Assembly (NCBI RefSeq): GCF_020023385.1
Contig: NZ_JAIQCL010000008.1
Span: 62,001-126,000, forward strand
Source: Planococcus circulans
GTDB taxonomy: Bacteria > Bacillota > Bacilli > Bacillales_A > Planococcaceae
Reading direction: 5' to 3'
Length of the DNA stretch: 64,000 nt
Within the stretch, counting starts at the first letter, position 1; every line of letters begins with the position of its first letter. The notes under the pieces were generated by a model, which was given only the letters and a program-made list of their open reading frames with translations, made no database searches and was not told the DNA's origin. Both the position numbers and the translations under genes were made by a program. Below are positions 42,366 through 53,461 of this stretch, one piece after another.

Positions 42366-43016
42366 TTACTTTTTGAATGTTGAATCATTTGAGGATGAGC
42401 TATCTTTTTTTGAAGAGTCATCCGATAGATCCTTTTTCAGGGAATCTGTATATTCGGTACTTCCCCCGTATGGTTTGTTGGCTTCGGAAGAAGAACTTCC
42501 GTAAGTGTTTGTTTTACCAGATGTTGAATCATCCTTTTTCGATGAATCGTCTGATACATCTTTTTTCAAGGACTCTGTATATTCGGTGCTTCCCCCATAA
42601 ATTCCGCCCGTTGGCTTGTCAGTATTAGGAGAAACATTGCCGGTAGAACTTGTTTTGGACTTATCGGTTGAACTGCTGTCTTTATCTGCATTTCCGCCCA
42701 CATCATCCTGAAGCGTCTTATTGGCTTTATCCAAAGCGTCTTTCTCTTTGTTCATCATATCCTGTTGCGCATCTATTGCTGTTTTTACTTTTTCAACCGC
42801 TTTGTTGACCGTTGGCTTCACTTTATCAACCATACCGCCGGATTGCTCATTTAAACGATCGAGCCCTTTTTTGATGTTATTCTTCATATCTGCTTTGCTG
42901 GTTTGAGAAGTTCCGCCTGTTTCAGTTTTCTGCTGCGTCATTGCTGCACCGATTAATGCACCAAGGCCGATCAATACTAATTTACCGAACATGCCACCTG
43001 ATGAATTTCTGGCCAT
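42366..43016 (-). CDS. YtxH-domain protein with internal sequence duplication
   Basis: A 216-residue protein: an N-terminal hydrophobic segment (FGKLVLIGLGALIGAAM), a helical region (KKGLDRLNEQSGGMVDKVKPTVNKAVEKV), then a low-complexity Ser/Lys/Asp tail. The tail carries two copies of YGGSTEYT(E/D)SLKKD(V/L)SDDSSKKD, 43 residues apart. YtxH proteins are linked to general stress in Bacillus, with no known activity. The ATG at 43016 has AGAGGAGAG upstream. Confidence 0.75.
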   Translation of the reverse strand: MARNSSGGMFGKLVLIGLGALIGAAMTQQKTETGGTSQTSKADMKNNIKKGLDRLNEQSGGMVDKVKPTVNKAVEKVKTAIDAQQDMMNKEKDALDKANKTLQDDVGGNADKDSSSTDKSKTSSTGNVSPNTDKPTGGIYGGSTEYTESLKKDVSDDSSKKDDSTSGKTNTYGSSSSEANKPYGGSTEYTDSLKKDLSDDSSKKDSSSSNDSTFKK

Positions 43017-43100
43017 TTGAATCTCTCCTCTTCGTTTTTGTATAGTCACTGTGTATAAAGTATTGACTAAATTGCATGTTTTTAAACATTTTGGGCAAAA

Positions 43101-43131
43101 TAAAAGACACCTCGAACTGTCTTGGGTGTCT
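43101..43131 (-). terminator. terminator of the HD-GYP gene
   Basis: AGACACCC pairs with GGTGTCT (minus strand) and is followed by TTTATTTT. Confidence 0.8.
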
Positions 43132-43142
43132 GGGTTCAGCAT

Positions 43143-44051
43143 CTATGAACTTAGTCTTCCTTCTTCTTTTAAAACCTGTTCGAAAGCCTTCACAACTTCC
43201 TCATCGTATTGAATTCCGATCAGACTGTTGATCTCAGCCATCGCATATTCCGCAGTAAAGGCTGACCGATAAGCTCTGTCTTCAGTCATCGCATCGAAAG
43301 TGTCACATACGCCGATAATTTTTGCTTCCACTAAAATCTGGTCACCTTTTAACCCGAACGGGTAACCTCTTCCGTTGACGCGCTCATGATGCTGCTCGAC
43401 AATATCTGCAATATCTGCGTAAGGTGTATCACGGATCATGGCAGCCCCATCCCCAGGATGTTTTTTGACCATCTCAAATTCTTCATTTGTTAATTTACTT
43501 GGCTTTTTGAGAACTTCTTCCGGAATATTGATTTTGCCAATGTCGTGAAGGATTGACGCTAGCAACAAATTTTCCATTTGTTCTTTTCTCAAGTTCATTT
43601 TAGAAGCGGTCTTTACCGCATAATTGGATACACGTGCACTGTGGTTAAAGGTGTACCGATCTTTTTTTTCAACAGCTTCTCCAATACTTCTTAACTTACT
43701 TACTATATTACTTAAATAATGAAAAACAGGGACAGTGGAAATAGATAAAAAAGTCAGGTCAGCCAAAGTTTTAAATTGTACTGTACCTTCAAGGTTTTTG
43801 GCAGAAATAAAGTCATCTGGCCCAAGCTTTATTGTATCTCCATTTATATTAGCCTCAATTTCACCACTCAAAATATAAAAAAATTCTTGAGCATTTTTAT
43901 CTTGACTAGGAAATAGCACAAATATACTGTCTTTCAATATCGTCTGTTTCATTAATTCAATACCGTTTCCGCGTCCCAAAAGACTCAGCGTCGTTGCACC
44001 ATTATTCACTTTTTCAAGATAACCATCTGCTAATATGTCCAAGCCTTTCAC
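43143..44051 (-). CDS. cupin-HD-GYP protein (cyclic dinucleotide phosphodiesterase candidate)
   Basis: A 302-residue protein with an N-terminal cupin-like sensor domain (about residues 15-110; FFYILSGEIEANINGDTIKLGPDDF) and a C-terminal HD-GYP domain. The HD-GYP residues are complete: HSARVSNYAV, LHDIGKINIPEEVL, KKHPGDGAAM, QHHERVNGRGYPFGL and DTFDAMTEDRAYR. HD-GYP enzymes hydrolyse c-di-GMP. The gene and the next one upstream look more AT-rich than most neighbours. The ATG at 44051 has AGAGGAAGTG upstream. Confidence 0.88.
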   Translation of the reverse strand: MKGLDILADGYLEKVNNGATTLSLLGRGNGIELMKQTILKDSIFVLFPSQDKNAQEFFYILSGEIEANINGDTIKLGPDDFISAKNLEGTVQFKTLADLTFLSISTVPVFHYLSNIVSKLRSIGEAVEKKDRYTFNHSARVSNYAVKTASKMNLRKEQMENLLLASILHDIGKINIPEEVLKKPSKLTNEEFEMVKKHPGDGAAMIRDTPYADIADIVEQHHERVNGRGYPFGLKGDQILVEAKIIGVCDTFDAMTEDRAYRSAFTAEYAMAEINSLIGIQYDEEVVKAFEQVLKEEGRLSS

Positions 44052-44073
44052 AGATACACTTCCTCTATTGAAA

Positions 44074-44109
44074 ATATGAGAGTATAGAAAACTCTCTATA
44101 CTCTCATAT
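44074..44109 (-). terminator. hairpin after the small secreted protein gene
   Basis: A perfect 15-bp stem (ATATGAGAGTATAGA and its complement) with a 6-nt loop and a short TTTTC tail on the minus strand. Confidence 0.65.
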
Positions 44110-44140
44110 TACTCTATTTATTATTTTTTTGACACCTTCA

Positions 44141-44602
44141 TTACCAGCCAACCACTAGAATTGGATCAATTGCCTCGGTACGATCAGCAAACTTAACGTC
44201 TACAAAATACATTTCCACTACTAATCCAGCTTTTTCAGCCTTTTCAATTCCTTTGAGTGTCATTTTTTCAGTTTTCACTTTCAGCTGACTAATTAACTCA
44301 TCGGACTTCTTTTCATAGTTCGCAGTTAATTTAGCTTGTTTTGCTGAATCTTGGTGCTTGATTAGCTCTTCGTTGTACTTGTCGTGCATCTTTTCATATT
44401 TCACAACTGCCTTTTCAATTTCATTGAAAATTTTCGCATTTGTTTCTTCTACCTCAATTAATGCCTTAGCAATTTCTGGTGTAACTTCTTCTGCATTATA
44501 GTATTTTATAGGTTGGAAATCTTCTGCTGCAAATGCACTTGTACCCAATACCATTGCCATGATCAACGAAAATAATACAGCAACTAAACTCTTTTTAAAC
44601 AT
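44141..44602 (-). CDS. small secreted coiled-coil protein of unknown function
   Basis: A 153-residue exported protein: signal peptide with cleavage after SAFA (about residue 26), then a helical, Lys/Glu-rich region (TPEIAKALIEVEETNAKIFNEI and onward) likely to form a coiled coil, and a short hydrophobic end (DPILVVGW). I do not recognise the family. The ATG at 44602 has ATAGGAGG upstream; the frame is open another 48 codons, but without an RBS. It is flanked by the HD-GYP gene downstream. Confidence 0.7.
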   Translation of the reverse strand: MFKKSLVAVLFSLIMAMVLGTSAFAAEDFQPIKYYNAEEVTPEIAKALIEVEETNAKIFNEIEKAVVKYEKMHDKYNEELIKHQDSAKQAKLTANYEKKSDELISQLKVKTEKMTLKGIEKAEKAGLVVEMYFVDVKFADRTEAIDPILVVGW

Positions 44603-44903
44603 ATTTATTCCTCCTATTTCATTTGTTATTAGCAGCGCATGAAATTCCAATCTTTTATGAGTGAACGTGAATAACATGTCACTATAAATTGACTTAAAAT
44701 ACCATCTCTCGCCTTCTATAGTATATACTTTATAGGCATTTCGCACAACCTGTTATTGCACTATTTAGATAAAAGACACAGTCTTTACATTGTCGAAATC
44801 TTTCGGAAGCGCTTTGTAAGCAAATAGACATTATTAAAGCTTCACTTGTCCATACTAATGTTTTCGAGAACTTCATATGCAATGATTTATAACTTCTCAC
44901 TAT

Positions 44904-44947
44904 AAAAAAGTAGCAGTTGAACTCACTGATGAGTTCAACTGCTACTT
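44904..44947 (-). terminator. terminator of gltBD
   Basis: A perfect 19-bp stem (AAAGTAGCAGTTGAACTCA and its complement), 3-nt loop, followed on the minus strand by TTTTTTATAG. Confidence 0.92.
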
Positions 44948-44976
44948 TCTTTCAAAATATTCATTTTGTGCACTTA

Positions 44977-46464
44977 CTATGGCAATACAGTGGTTCCCAT
45001 AAGGAACCGATCGCATTCACGCGCGGCTTCACGGCCTTCGTTAATGGCCCAAACGATCAGGCTTTGGCCACGGCGGACATCTCCTGCCGCAAACACGCCT
45101 TCTACATTGGTAGTGTATTTTCCGTATTCTGCTTTTACCGTTGAATTCGTTTCAGTCTCTACTTCCAGCTGCTGAATCAAGTCCTGTTCAGGTCCGCTGA
45201 AACCGATGGCAATCAAGACCAAATCCGCTTTCCATACTTTTTCTGTACCTGGAATTTCTTCGCGGATCCGATTGCCTTTTTCATCTATCTTCAACTTCAC
45301 ATTTACGGTATGAACTTCTTTGACTTGTCCCTCTTCGTTGCCGACGAATTTCTTTGTCATGACTGCATAAGCTCTTGGGTCTTCGCCAAAAGTTGCAGCC
45401 GCTTCTTTATGGCCATATTCAATACGGTGAACTTTCGGATACTGGGGCCATGGATTGCCCTTTTCATCGCGAATCGCTCCTTTTTTATCATAGACATCAA
45501 ACTGTACAAGACTTTCGCAATCATGGCGAACAGAAGTCGCTAAACAGTCTGTTCCCGTATCTCCGCCTCCAATGACGATGACGTTCTTGCCTTTAGCCGA
45601 AATGAAGTTGCCGTCTTCGAAGTTTGAATCCAACAGACTTTTCGTGCTGGCATGCAGAAAGTCCATCGCAAAATGAACACCTTCTAAATCACGGCCTTCT
45701 ACATCAATATTGCGGTGAACGGTTGCACCTGTGCACATGACAACCGCATCGAAGTCTTCCTTTAATTTCGAAGAAGGATAATTTTTCCCTACTTCTACAC
45801 TCGTAATGAAAGTGATGCCTTCTTGTTCAAGTAAATTTACGCGTCTCGTCACCATATCGTATGACAATTTCATCTCTGGAATCCCGTATGTCAGCAATCC
45901 ACCTACGCGGTCGCTTTTTTCAAATACCGTCACCAGATGTCCTGCTTTATTTAATTGAGCCGCTGCAGCAAGTCCGGCCGGACCGGAACCAATTACCGCA
46001 ACTTTTTTTCCGGTACGCGTTTTAGGTGGTTCGGGTACAACCCAACCCTCCGCAAACCCACGCTCAATAATGGAACGTTCCACTGTGCGGATGGCTACAG
46101 GCGGTTCATTGATGCCTAATACACATGCTCCTTCACAAGGTGCCGGACAAGCCGTCCCTGTAAATTCTGGAAAGTTATTCTTAAGGTGCTCGCGGTGCAA
46201 CGCCTCTTTCCATTGTCCGCGATAAACAAGATCATTCCATTCTGGGATGAGATGGTTTACAGGGCAACCGGTCGTTACATTGTCCAGTTCCATTCCGGTA
46301 TGGCAAGTCGGCACTCCACAATCCATACAGCGCGCGCCTTGTTTTGCCACTTCTTCATTCGACAAAGGGATTGTATAGTCATTCCAATCTTTTGTCCGTT
46401 CAGCCGGTTGGCGCTCTTTGACTGTTTGTCTGCCATATTCCATAAATCCTGTTGGTTTCCCCAT
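44977..46464 (-). CDS. gltD: glutamate synthase (NADPH) small subunit
   Basis: A 495-residue FAD/NADPH subunit of glutamate synthase. The N-terminal Cys motifs for the 4Fe-4S clusters are [20 protein letters not shown] and [15 protein letters not shown] binding is [17 protein letters not shown], and NADPH binding is [15 protein letters not shown]. It passes electrons from NADPH to the large subunit, which makes two glutamates from glutamine and 2-oxoglutarate. The ATG at 46464 has AGGAGGG upstream. It is cotranscribed with gltB across a palindromic repeat. Confidence 0.96.
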   Translation of the reverse strand: MGKPTGFMEYGRQTVKERQPAERTKDWNDYTIPLSNEEVAKQGARCMDCGVPTCHTGMELDNVTTGCPVNHLIPEWNDLVYRGQWKEALHREHLKNNFPEFTGTACPAPCEGACVLGINEPPVAIRTVERSIIERGFAEGWVVPEPPKTRTGKKVAVIGSGPAGLAAAAQLNKAGHLVTVFEKSDRVGGLLTYGIPEMKLSYDMVTRRVNLLEQEGITFITSVEVGKNYPSSKLKEDFDAVVMCTGATVHRNIDVEGRDLEGVHFAMDFLHASTKSLLDSNFEDGNFISAKGKNVIVIGGGDTGTDCLATSVRHDCESLVQFDVYDKKGAIRDEKGNPWPQYPKVHRIEYGHKEAAATFGEDPRAYAVMTKKFVGNEEGQVKEVHTVNVKLKIDEKGNRIREEIPGTEKVWKADLVLIAIGFSGPEQDLIQQLEVETETNSTVKAEYGKYTTNVEGVFAAGDVRRGQSLIVWAINEGREAARECDRFLMGTTVLP

Positions 46465-46587
46465 TGTTTCCCTCCTACTCACGATTTCTCATGTTGAAAT
46501 CTACAGGTTTCTCTATTTTCACGAGAACCTGGATTTTTTATTTGATTGTGATTTCAGTTCTGCTTTTGGGTGCTTCGCTTTTCTTTT

Positions 46588-46708
46588 GTCTAGACTCCAG
46601 CGCCTAGCTCTTCGGGATGTAAGCCGATCTGGCTGTGCGGCTGAAAACATGCCACTTCGCCAGCTCATCTTACACCTGTCAGAGCTGAACAGGCACTTTC
46701 GCTTTTCC
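46588..46708 (-). repeat. family 1 palindromic element between gltB and gltD
   Basis: A 121-bp unit in minus orientation. The gltB TAG is followed directly by GAAAAGCGAAAGTGCC, so the element shares the last base of the stop codon. It closes with GTCTAGAC near 46588. A truncated second left end (AAGAAAAGCGAAGCACCC) follows to about 46569. It lies within the presumed gltBD transcript. Confidence 0.85.
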
Positions 46709-49700
46709 TATTTCGCGGCGTTAGCCATTTTGCTTTCTTCAAAAGCAGCCATTTCCGCTTCGGATTTCGCCATGCCGCTGCTTTGCAATTTGTTGATTCG
46801 TTCATTGATTTGCAGGTAGGCTTTTGGAATGACGCGTACAAACTTAGAAGTATAAATGTCCCAATGCGCCAGTAGACGGGTTCCTTTGGCGCTGCTTGTA
46901 TAATGAACATGTTTTTGAATCATTTCACGCAGTTCTTCGATTTCTGCTGGATCGGCAAGCGGCTGCAGATGAACCATTTCTGCATTGCAGCGTTCACTGA
47001 ACGTACCTTCTTCATCAAGTACGTACGCTACTCCACCAGACATACCGGCCGCAAAGTTTTTGCCGGTTTGTCCCAGAATCGCTACCCGTCCACCTGTCAT
47101 ATACTCACAGCCATGATCACCAACGCCTTCAACGACAATTTTTGCTCCGCTGTTTCTGACTGCAAAACGTTCCCCAGCGACGCCATAGATATAAGCTTCA
47201 CCGGCAGATGCACCGTAGAACGAGACATTCCCAATGATGATGTTGTTTTCCGGAAGGAAAGTTGAATCCAATGCTGGATAAACCGTAATTTTACCGCCTG
47301 ACAAACCTTTTCCGACGAAATCGTTGGCATCACCGATCAGGTTCATCGACATTCCTTTTGGAATGAATGCCCCAAAACTTTGTCCGGCAGACCCTTGGAA
47401 GTTCAAGTTGACCGTGTCTTCAGGCAAGCCTTCTGCGCCATAGCGTTTCGAAATGGCACTGCCGACAATTGTTCCTGTCGCTCTATGGATATTGCGGATC
47501 GCTGTTGCCACTTCTACGCGCTCGCCAGTTTCAATGGCTTTTCGGCAACGCGGCAATAGCTCCTGATAATCCAGCGTTTTTTCCAACTCATGATTTTGTT
47601 TGATGGTTGCATAGCGTCCTACTTTTTCAGGAAGATCCGGCTGATACAACAAGGCACTCAAATCGATGCCGCCAGCTTTCCAGTGATCCACTGCCTGATT
47701 GGCTTCGATAACATCAGTACGGCCGATCATTTCATCAATTGTACGGAAGCCAAGTTCCGCCATCAGCTCACGTGTTTCACGTGCGATAAAGCGCATGAAA
47801 TTCGCTACGTGTTCCGGGTCTCCGCCGTATTTCTCACGAAGCTCCGGGTTTTGCGTCGCAATGCCGACAGGACAAGTGTCCAAATGGCAGACGCGCATCA
47901 TCACACAGCCAAGTACGACGAGAGGGGCGGTTGAAAAACCGAATTCTTCTGCGCCTAAGAGAGCCGCTGTCACTACATCGCGGCCAGTCATCATCTTGCC
48001 GTCTGTTTCCACAACGATCCGGTCGCGCAGACCATTCAATAGAAGAGTCTGGTGCGTTTCAGCCAAACCGATTTCCCATGGCAGGCCTGTATGTTTCAAA
48101 CTTGTTTTCGGCGCTGCTCCTGTTCCGCCATCGTAGCCGCTGATCAATACGACATCTGCACGGCCTTTTGCTACACCGGCTGCTATCGTTCCAACACCTA
48201 CTGCCGATACCAATTTTACGCTTATGCGTGCATCTGGATTTGCGTTTTTCAAGTTGAATATCAATTCAGCTAAATCTTCTATCGAATAGATATCGTGATG
48301 CGGAGGCGGTGAAATCAATTCAACACCTGGAGTAGAACCGCGTACTTCTGCAATCCACGGATACACTTTCTTGCCTGGCAAGTGTCCGCCTTCTCCCGGC
48401 TTCGCTCCCTGGGCAACTTTGATTTGAATTTCGTCGGCGTTTACAAGGTAATGGCTGGTTACGCCAAAGCGTCCGGATGCCACCTGTTTGATGGCGCTGC
48501 GGCGATTGTCGCCATTTTTATCAGGGATAAAACGGGAAACTTCTTCTCCGCCTTCTCCTGAATTGCTTCTGCCGCCGATACGGTTCATTGCGACAGCGAG
48601 TGCTTCGTGTGCTTCTTTACTGATGGAACCATAAGACATGGCGCCTGTTTTAAAGCGCGCACAAATCTCCTCGATGGTTTCCACTTCTTCAATCGGCACC
48701 GGCGTTTGTTTCTTAAAGGACATCAAGCCGCGCAATGATTGAAGGTTGGCTTTCTCATCAGTCAAAAGATTCGTATATTTCTTGAAGACATCGTAATTAT
48801 TGGTCCGGCACGCATGTTGCAGCGTATGGATCGTTTTCGGATTGTATTGGTGATTTTCTCCATTTTCACGGTATTGGAATTCGTCGCCCGACTCCAATGC
48901 CTGATCGTCTCCTTGAGCAACCGGATAAGCTGCTGCATGTCTTAGGAGAACTTCTTTGGCAATGATATCGAGGCCGATTCCGCCAAGGCGTGAAGAAGTA
49001 CGCGTAAAGTATTTGTCGATGACATCCATATGGATACCGACAGCTTCAAATATTTGTGCTCCACGGTAGCTCTGTATGGTAGAGATACCCATTTTGGACA
49101 GAACTTTGATGATGCCGTCTGTAACGGCTTGTACGTATGTCTGTTCTGCTTCTTCGAAAGTCATATTCGGAATATCTTCTATTTCTATTAGGTTCTCAAT
49201 CGTATCAAAAGCCAAGTAAGGGTTGATGCCCTCTGCTCCATAGCCGAGAAGTGCCGCAAAATGATGGACTTCACGTGGTTCTGCAGATTCCAGCAAAATA
49301 CTCATTTGTGTACGGGTTCCTTTACGGATCAGGTGATGATGCAAACCTGAAACAGCCAGAAGCGCAGGAATTGCTGCAAATTCTTCGTTTACGCCGCGGT
49401 CAGACAAAATAAGCAATGTGGCGCCTTCTCGAAGCGCTTGATCCGCTTCTTCAAAGATCGTGTCCAATCTTTGCTCCATGGCTTTCGCTCCAGCATTCTT
49501 GTCGAACAGAATCGAAATCGTGGCAGATTTGAAATCAGGGATATCCTGCTGACGCAATTTCTCAAGTTCCGCATCCGTTAAAACTGGTGTTTCCAATCGA
49601 ATGTGGCGGGCACTTTCAGGAGTCGGCTGAACCAGATTCCCTTCCGCACCGATCGTAGTGCGTGCTGCAGTAATAATGTGTTCACGAATCGCATCAATTG

Positions 49701-51294
49701 GCGGATTAGTGACTTGGGCGAACAATTGCTTAAAGTAATTATAAAGAAGCTGTGGTTTTTTCGATAAAACAGCTAATGGGGAATCATAACCCATTGAACC
49801 GACAGGATCTTTACCGTCGGTTGCCAACGGCTTGATGATTTTTTGGACTTCTTCCATTGTATAACCGAAAGCCAGCTGACGTTTGATCAAAGGTTGCGCA
49901 TTGTCAGAGTTCGAAGGCTTCACTGGTTCTGGCAGATCATCCAAATCGAACATATTTTTTTCAATGAAATCTTTATAAGGCAATTCTCCTGCAATTTGAA
50001 GTTTGATTTCTTCATCAGGAATAATTTTGCCTTCCTCTAAATCGACCAACAGCATTTTACCTGGGCGCAGACGATCTTTATAGATGATGTCATCCGCAAA
50101 AATATCCAATGCGCCGACTTCTGAACCCATGACGATCATGCCGCTCTTTGTCACATAATACCGTGCCGGGCGAAGGCCGTTGCGGTCAAGACAAGCAGCA
50201 ATCTGTTTACCGTCAGTGAAGACGAGTGCAGCCGGCCCATCCCAAGGTTCCATTAATGTGCTGTGATACTCGTAGAAATCACGTTTTTCCTGTTTGATGG
50301 TTGGATCATTGACCCAAGGTTCCGGCACCATCATCATCGCTGTATGCGCCAGAGACCTTCCAGACAAATGCAAAAATTCAAAGCAGTTGTCGAACATGGA
50401 CGAATCACTGCCGGTTTCATCGATGACAGGCAAAACTTTATGAAGCTCCTGTTCAGTGAATGCAGGAGATGCACAAAGCATCTGACGGGCACGCATCCAA
50501 TTGACATTTCCTCTTAAGGTATTAAATTCACCATTGTGGATTGAATAACGGTTAGGGTGTGAACGCTGCCAGCTTGGGAAGGTATTCGTACTAAAACGAG
50601 AGTGGACGAGAGCCAAGGCCGATTTAAATTCGGGATGGTTGAGGTCAATATAAAACGAGTCCAGCTGTTCCGGGATCAGCATGCCTTTATAGACGATGGT
50701 CCCTGCTGAAAGACTGCTGAAGTATACATCTTTAAACTCTTCTTTTCCGACCATGGCTTGTTCGATCCGCTTGCGGATAATATATAACCGGCGTTCAAGA
50801 TCAATCCGGTTTTCCAATCCGTGCGCAGCACCGATAAATACTTGTCGGATAACAGGCTTAGTTTTTGAAGCGACTTTACCAACGAATGAATCGTTCACTG
50901 GAACTGGACGCCATCCAAGACAAATTTGTCCTTCTTCCTGAACGATCTGATGGATCATTTCTTTTGTCTTCATTCGCAGGTCATAATCCTGTGGCATGAA
51001 GAGCATACCGATTCCATACTTTCCTTCTTCAGGCAATGTAATGCCTTCTTTCTCACATTGCTTCAAGAAGAAACGATGGGGAATCTGAGTTAAAATTCCA
51101 GCGCCGTCGCCTGTGCTTGTATCGGATGATTGACCGCCGCGATGTTCCAGGTTACACAATATATTTATGGCATTTTGAACGATTGCATGTGACTTTTCCC
51201 CATTAATATTGGCGATCATCCCTATCCCGCACGCTTCGTGCTCTTGATCTGGATGATACAGCCCTTGTGGGATTGGATACTCTTTCTTGCTCAT
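46708..51294 (-). CDS. gltB: glutamate synthase large subunit
   Basis: A 1528-residue class II amidotransferase. The expected catalytic Cys22 follows a short propeptide ([14 protein letters not shown]). The central FMN domain shows [22 protein letters not shown] and the 3Fe-4S motif [12 protein letters not shown]. The C-terminal beta-helix domain has GGAGD-like repeats, e.g. GGKITVYP and [11 protein letters not shown]. It transfers glutamine amide N to 2-oxoglutarate. The ATG at 51294 has GGAGGCGG upstream. No gltC-type regulator is adjacent. Confidence 0.97.
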   Translation of the reverse strand: MSKKEYPIPQGLYHPDQEHEACGIGMIANINGEKSHAIVQNAINILCNLEHRGGQSSDTSTGDGAGILTQIPHRFFLKQCEKEGITLPEEGKYGIGMLFMPQDYDLRMKTKEMIHQIVQEEGQICLGWRPVPVNDSFVGKVASKTKPVIRQVFIGAAHGLENRIDLERRLYIIRKRIEQAMVGKEEFKDVYFSSLSAGTIVYKGMLIPEQLDSFYIDLNHPEFKSALALVHSRFSTNTFPSWQRSHPNRYSIHNGEFNTLRGNVNWMRARQMLCASPAFTEQELHKVLPVIDETGSDSSMFDNCFEFLHLSGRSLAHTAMMMVPEPWVNDPTIKQEKRDFYEYHSTLMEPWDGPAALVFTDGKQIAACLDRNGLRPARYYVTKSGMIVMGSEVGALDIFADDIIYKDRLRPGKMLLVDLEEGKIIPDEEIKLQIAGELPYKDFIEKNMFDLDDLPEPVKPSNSDNAQPLIKRQLAFGYTMEEVQKIIKPLATDGKDPVGSMGYDSPLAVLSKKPQLLYNYFKQLFAQVTNPPIDAIREHIITAARTTIGAEGNLVQPTPESARHIRLETPVLTDAELEKLRQQDIPDFKSATISILFDKNAGAKAMEQRLDTIFEEADQALREGATLLILSDRGVNEEFAAIPALLAVSGLHHHLIRKGTRTQMSILLESAEPREVHHFAALLGYGAEGINPYLAFDTIENLIEIEDIPNMTFEEAEQTYVQAVTDGIIKVLSKMGISTIQSYRGAQIFEAVGIHMDVIDKYFTRTSSRLGGIGLDIIAKEVLLRHAAAYPVAQGDDQALESGDEFQYRENGENHQYNPKTIHTLQHACRTNNYDVFKKYTNLLTDEKANLQSLRGLMSFKKQTPVPIEEVETIEEICARFKTGAMSYGSISKEAHEALAVAMNRIGGRSNSGEGGEEVSRFIPDKNGDNRRSAIKQVASGRFGVTSHYLVNADEIQIKVAQGAKPGEGGHLPGKKVYPWIAEVRGSTPGVELISPPPHHDIYSIEDLAELIFNLKNANPDARISVKLVSAVGVGTIAAGVAKGRADVVLISGYDGGTGAAPKTSLKHTGLPWEIGLAETHQTLLLNGLRDRIVVETDGKMMTGRDVVTAALLGAEEFGFSTAPLVVLGCVMMRVCHLDTCPVGIATQNPELREKYGGDPEHVANFMRFIARETRELMAELGFRTIDEMIGRTDVIEANQAVDHWKAGGIDLSALLYQPDLPEKVGRYATIKQNHELEKTLDYQELLPRCRKAIETGERVEVATAIRNIHRATGTIVGSAISKRYGAEGLPEDTVNLNFQGSAGQSFGAFIPKGMSMNLIGDANDFVGKGLSGGKITVYPALDSTFLPENNIIIGNVSFYGASAGEAYIYGVAGERFAVRNSGAKIVVEGVGDHGCEYMTGGRVAILGQTGKNFAAGMSGGVAYVLDEEGTFSERCNAEMVHLQPLADPAEIEELREMIQKHVHYTSSAKGTRLLAHWDIYTSKFVRVIPKAYLQINERINKLQSSGMAKSEAEMAAFEESKMANAAK

Positions 51295-51338
51295 CAAACC
51301 GCCTCCTTCATTACACTCATGTGTCATAATGTTTTGAT

Positions 51339-51368
51339 AGTATATCATAAGTCTGAATATATATACAA
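51339..51368 (-). promoter_or_regulatory. candidate gltB promoter
   Basis: On the minus strand -35 TTGTAT (51363-51368), 18-bp spacer and -10 TATACT (51339-51344), about 45 nt before the start. By eye only. Confidence 0.5.
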
Positions 51369-51507
51369 TTCCCCCAAGTAAAAAAATAGAATATCTGCGA
51401 CTAAAACCCCATGATTCCGTTGAAAACGCTTCCATTTTATCCGATCGAAATTATCTGAAGTCATTATATTTAAGTGCATAATTATACAAGTCTGATAATT
51501 TATAAAT

Positions 51508-51536
51508 AAAAAAACCCCGTTTTATACGGAGTTTTT
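51508..51536 (-). terminator. terminator of recQ
   Basis: AAACTCCGT pairs with AACGGGGTTT (minus strand, one G-T pair), followed by TTTT and an AT-rich tail. Confidence 0.8.
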
Positions 51537-51550
51537 GCACTTATATTTAT

Positions 51551-53323
51551 TCAGTTATTTATCGCATCAAAAGAATGGATCGCCTGTAAAAATGCTTCAC
51601 CATATTTTTCAAGCTTATTGGCGCCCACTCCGTTGACTTCTAAAAATTCGGCATCATTTTTCGGTCTTCTCGCCACCATATCCTGCAATGCCTTGTCGGA
51701 AAAAATAACAAAAGGTGGAACTCCCGCTTCATCAGCCAAACTTTTCCGAACCACGCGCAATTCTTCAAATAAAGGATCATTTGAAGCAATGCGCTTCGTC
51801 ACAACTGCTCCTTTTCGCAGAACCTGTCGCTTGCCCAGCAATACATCCCGCCCCCCATCCGGTACATAGATGGTCGGGAATGAGCCTTGCTCGACCGCCA
51901 AAAGTTCCTGGGATATCATGAATTCGATTAAATTCGACACTTCTTTGGCATTTTGGTGCTTTAAAATTCCGTATGTCGACAGTTTATCGAATCCGAAATC
52001 CAAGACCTTTTTATTGCGCGACCCTGTCAGCACTTGTGCTGTCATCGCCTTACCGAATTTCTGCCCCATGCGGATGACGCAAGACAGAACCATTTGGACG
52101 TCTTTTGTGACATCCAGACTTTCCCGGTCATCCAAACAATTCCCACAATGGCCGCATGGTTCTGCTGCCGTATCACCGAAATAATGGATGATAAACTGCT
52201 GCAGGCAATTTTCGGTGTGGCAATAATCGACCATCCCCTGCAATTTCACCAGTTCTCCTGGAATGCGGCTCGGATCTTGGGCCTGGTCGATCAGGAAACG
52301 CTGAGTTTGAACATCCTGCGATGCATAGAGAACGATACACTCACTCGGCAACCCGTCCCGTCCTGCACGCCCCGCTTCCTGGTAATAACTTTCCATATTT
52401 TTCGGCAGCTGATAATGGATGACAAATCGGATATTGGATTTATCGATTCCCATACCGAATGCATTGGTCGCAACCATGACGGTCACTTCATCATTCAGGA
52501 ATCGCTCCTGGCCAAGCTTTCTTTCATGATCCGGCATGCCTGCATGGTATTTTGCCGCCTTAATGCCTTTTTTCAATAACATTTCATAAACCGAATCCAC
52601 TGTTTTTCGAGTAGCTGCATAGATAATGCCTGCTTCTTTATCATTTTTCTCTACATACTCTTTCACAAACCGCTCCCGGTCCTGGCCGCGTATGACGGAA
52701 AACATCAAATTAGCCCGTTCAAATCCGGTCATGATGGTATGCTGTTCTTCGATGTTCAAAATCCGGCAAATATCTTCGCGCACCTGAGGTGTAGCTGTTG
52801 CCGTCAAGGCCAAGACTGTCGGATTGTTCGGAAACAATTCCGTCATACGGCTGATTAGACGGTAGCTTGGGCGGAAGTCATGACCCCATTGCGAGATACA
52901 GTGAGCTTCATCGACCGCAATCAGCGGCACATGGACTCCTTGCAACTCATTGAGGAACATTTCCGAATCCAATCGCTCCGGCGCAATGTACAGCAGTTTG
53001 ATGGCACCGCGCTGCACATCCATCAGCGTTTCCCTCACCTCATCAAAATCGAGGGAACTGTTTATAAAAGCAGCGGGAATCCCAGCTGCCAAAAGTGCAT
53101 CCACTTGGTCTTTCATCAATGAAATCAAAGGCGACACGACAATTGTGGTCCCTTCCATGACAAGCGCCGGAATTTGATAGCACATGGACTTGCCTCCGCC
53201 TGTCGGCATGACACAAATCGAATTATGGCCTTCAAATACCTGCGTAATGGCTTGCTCCTGGCCGATCCGGAAAGACTCATAACCAAAATGGGACTGCAGT
53301 AATTTCTTTGCGCTTTCCAACAA
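51551..53323 (-). CDS. recQ: ATP-dependent DNA helicase RecQ
   Basis: A 590-residue RecQ helicase. Motif 0 FRIGQEQAI, Walker A MPTGGGKSM, DEAH box AVDEAHCISQWGHDFRPSY, and motif VI QEAGRAGRDG are present. The zinc-binding Cys set (CHTENC...CGHCGNC) lies in the RQC region. The C-terminal HRDC domain is complete. It unwinds DNA during recombination and fork repair. The start is a TTG at 53323, with AGGAGTG unusually far (about 12 nt) upstream, suggesting weak initiation. Confidence 0.96.
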   Translation of the reverse strand: MLESAKKLLQSHFGYESFRIGQEQAITQVFEGHNSICVMPTGGGKSMCYQIPALVMEGTTIVVSPLISLMKDQVDALLAAGIPAAFINSSLDFDEVRETLMDVQRGAIKLLYIAPERLDSEMFLNELQGVHVPLIAVDEAHCISQWGHDFRPSYRLISRMTELFPNNPTVLALTATATPQVREDICRILNIEEQHTIMTGFERANLMFSVIRGQDRERFVKEYVEKNDKEAGIIYAATRKTVDSVYEMLLKKGIKAAKYHAGMPDHERKLGQERFLNDEVTVMVATNAFGMGIDKSNIRFVIHYQLPKNMESYYQEAGRAGRDGLPSECIVLYASQDVQTQRFLIDQAQDPSRIPGELVKLQGMVDYCHTENCLQQFIIHYFGDTAAEPCGHCGNCLDDRESLDVTKDVQMVLSCVIRMGQKFGKAMTAQVLTGSRNKKVLDFGFDKLSTYGILKHQNAKEVSNLIEFMISQELLAVEQGSFPTIYVPDGGRDVLLGKRQVLRKGAVVTKRIASNDPLFEELRVVRKSLADEAGVPPFVIFSDKALQDMVARRPKNDAEFLEVNGVGANKLEKYGEAFLQAIHSFDAINN

Positions 53324-53422
53324 AATTGAACACTCCTAATACTCGTATCGTATGAGTTAGCTTACCACATTTTAGCACCTTTTTCTTCGGTTAAATCTTG
53401 GAAAGTATTGCTTCACAAAGAC

Positions 53423-53460
53423 AAAAAATCGCCCCTAAGCCTAAGCTCTCAGGACGATTC
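53423..53460 (-). terminator. terminator of the SDR-GXWXG operon
   Basis: AATCGTCC pairs with GGGCGATT (G-T pair allowed) and is followed on the minus strand by TTTTTTGTC. Confidence 0.7.
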
Positions 53461-53461
53461 T

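Noticed and set aside
46665..46910. Frames antisense to and overlapping the 3' end of gltB and the repeat element
   Set aside because: They are shadows of gltB or translations of the palindromic element; none has an RBS or recognisable protein features.
47765..47785. parS-like CGTGTTTCACGTG inside gltB
   Set aside because: Only one half of the TGTTTCACGTGAAACA palindrome matches, and it lies within a conserved coding sequence far from any par or origin genes.
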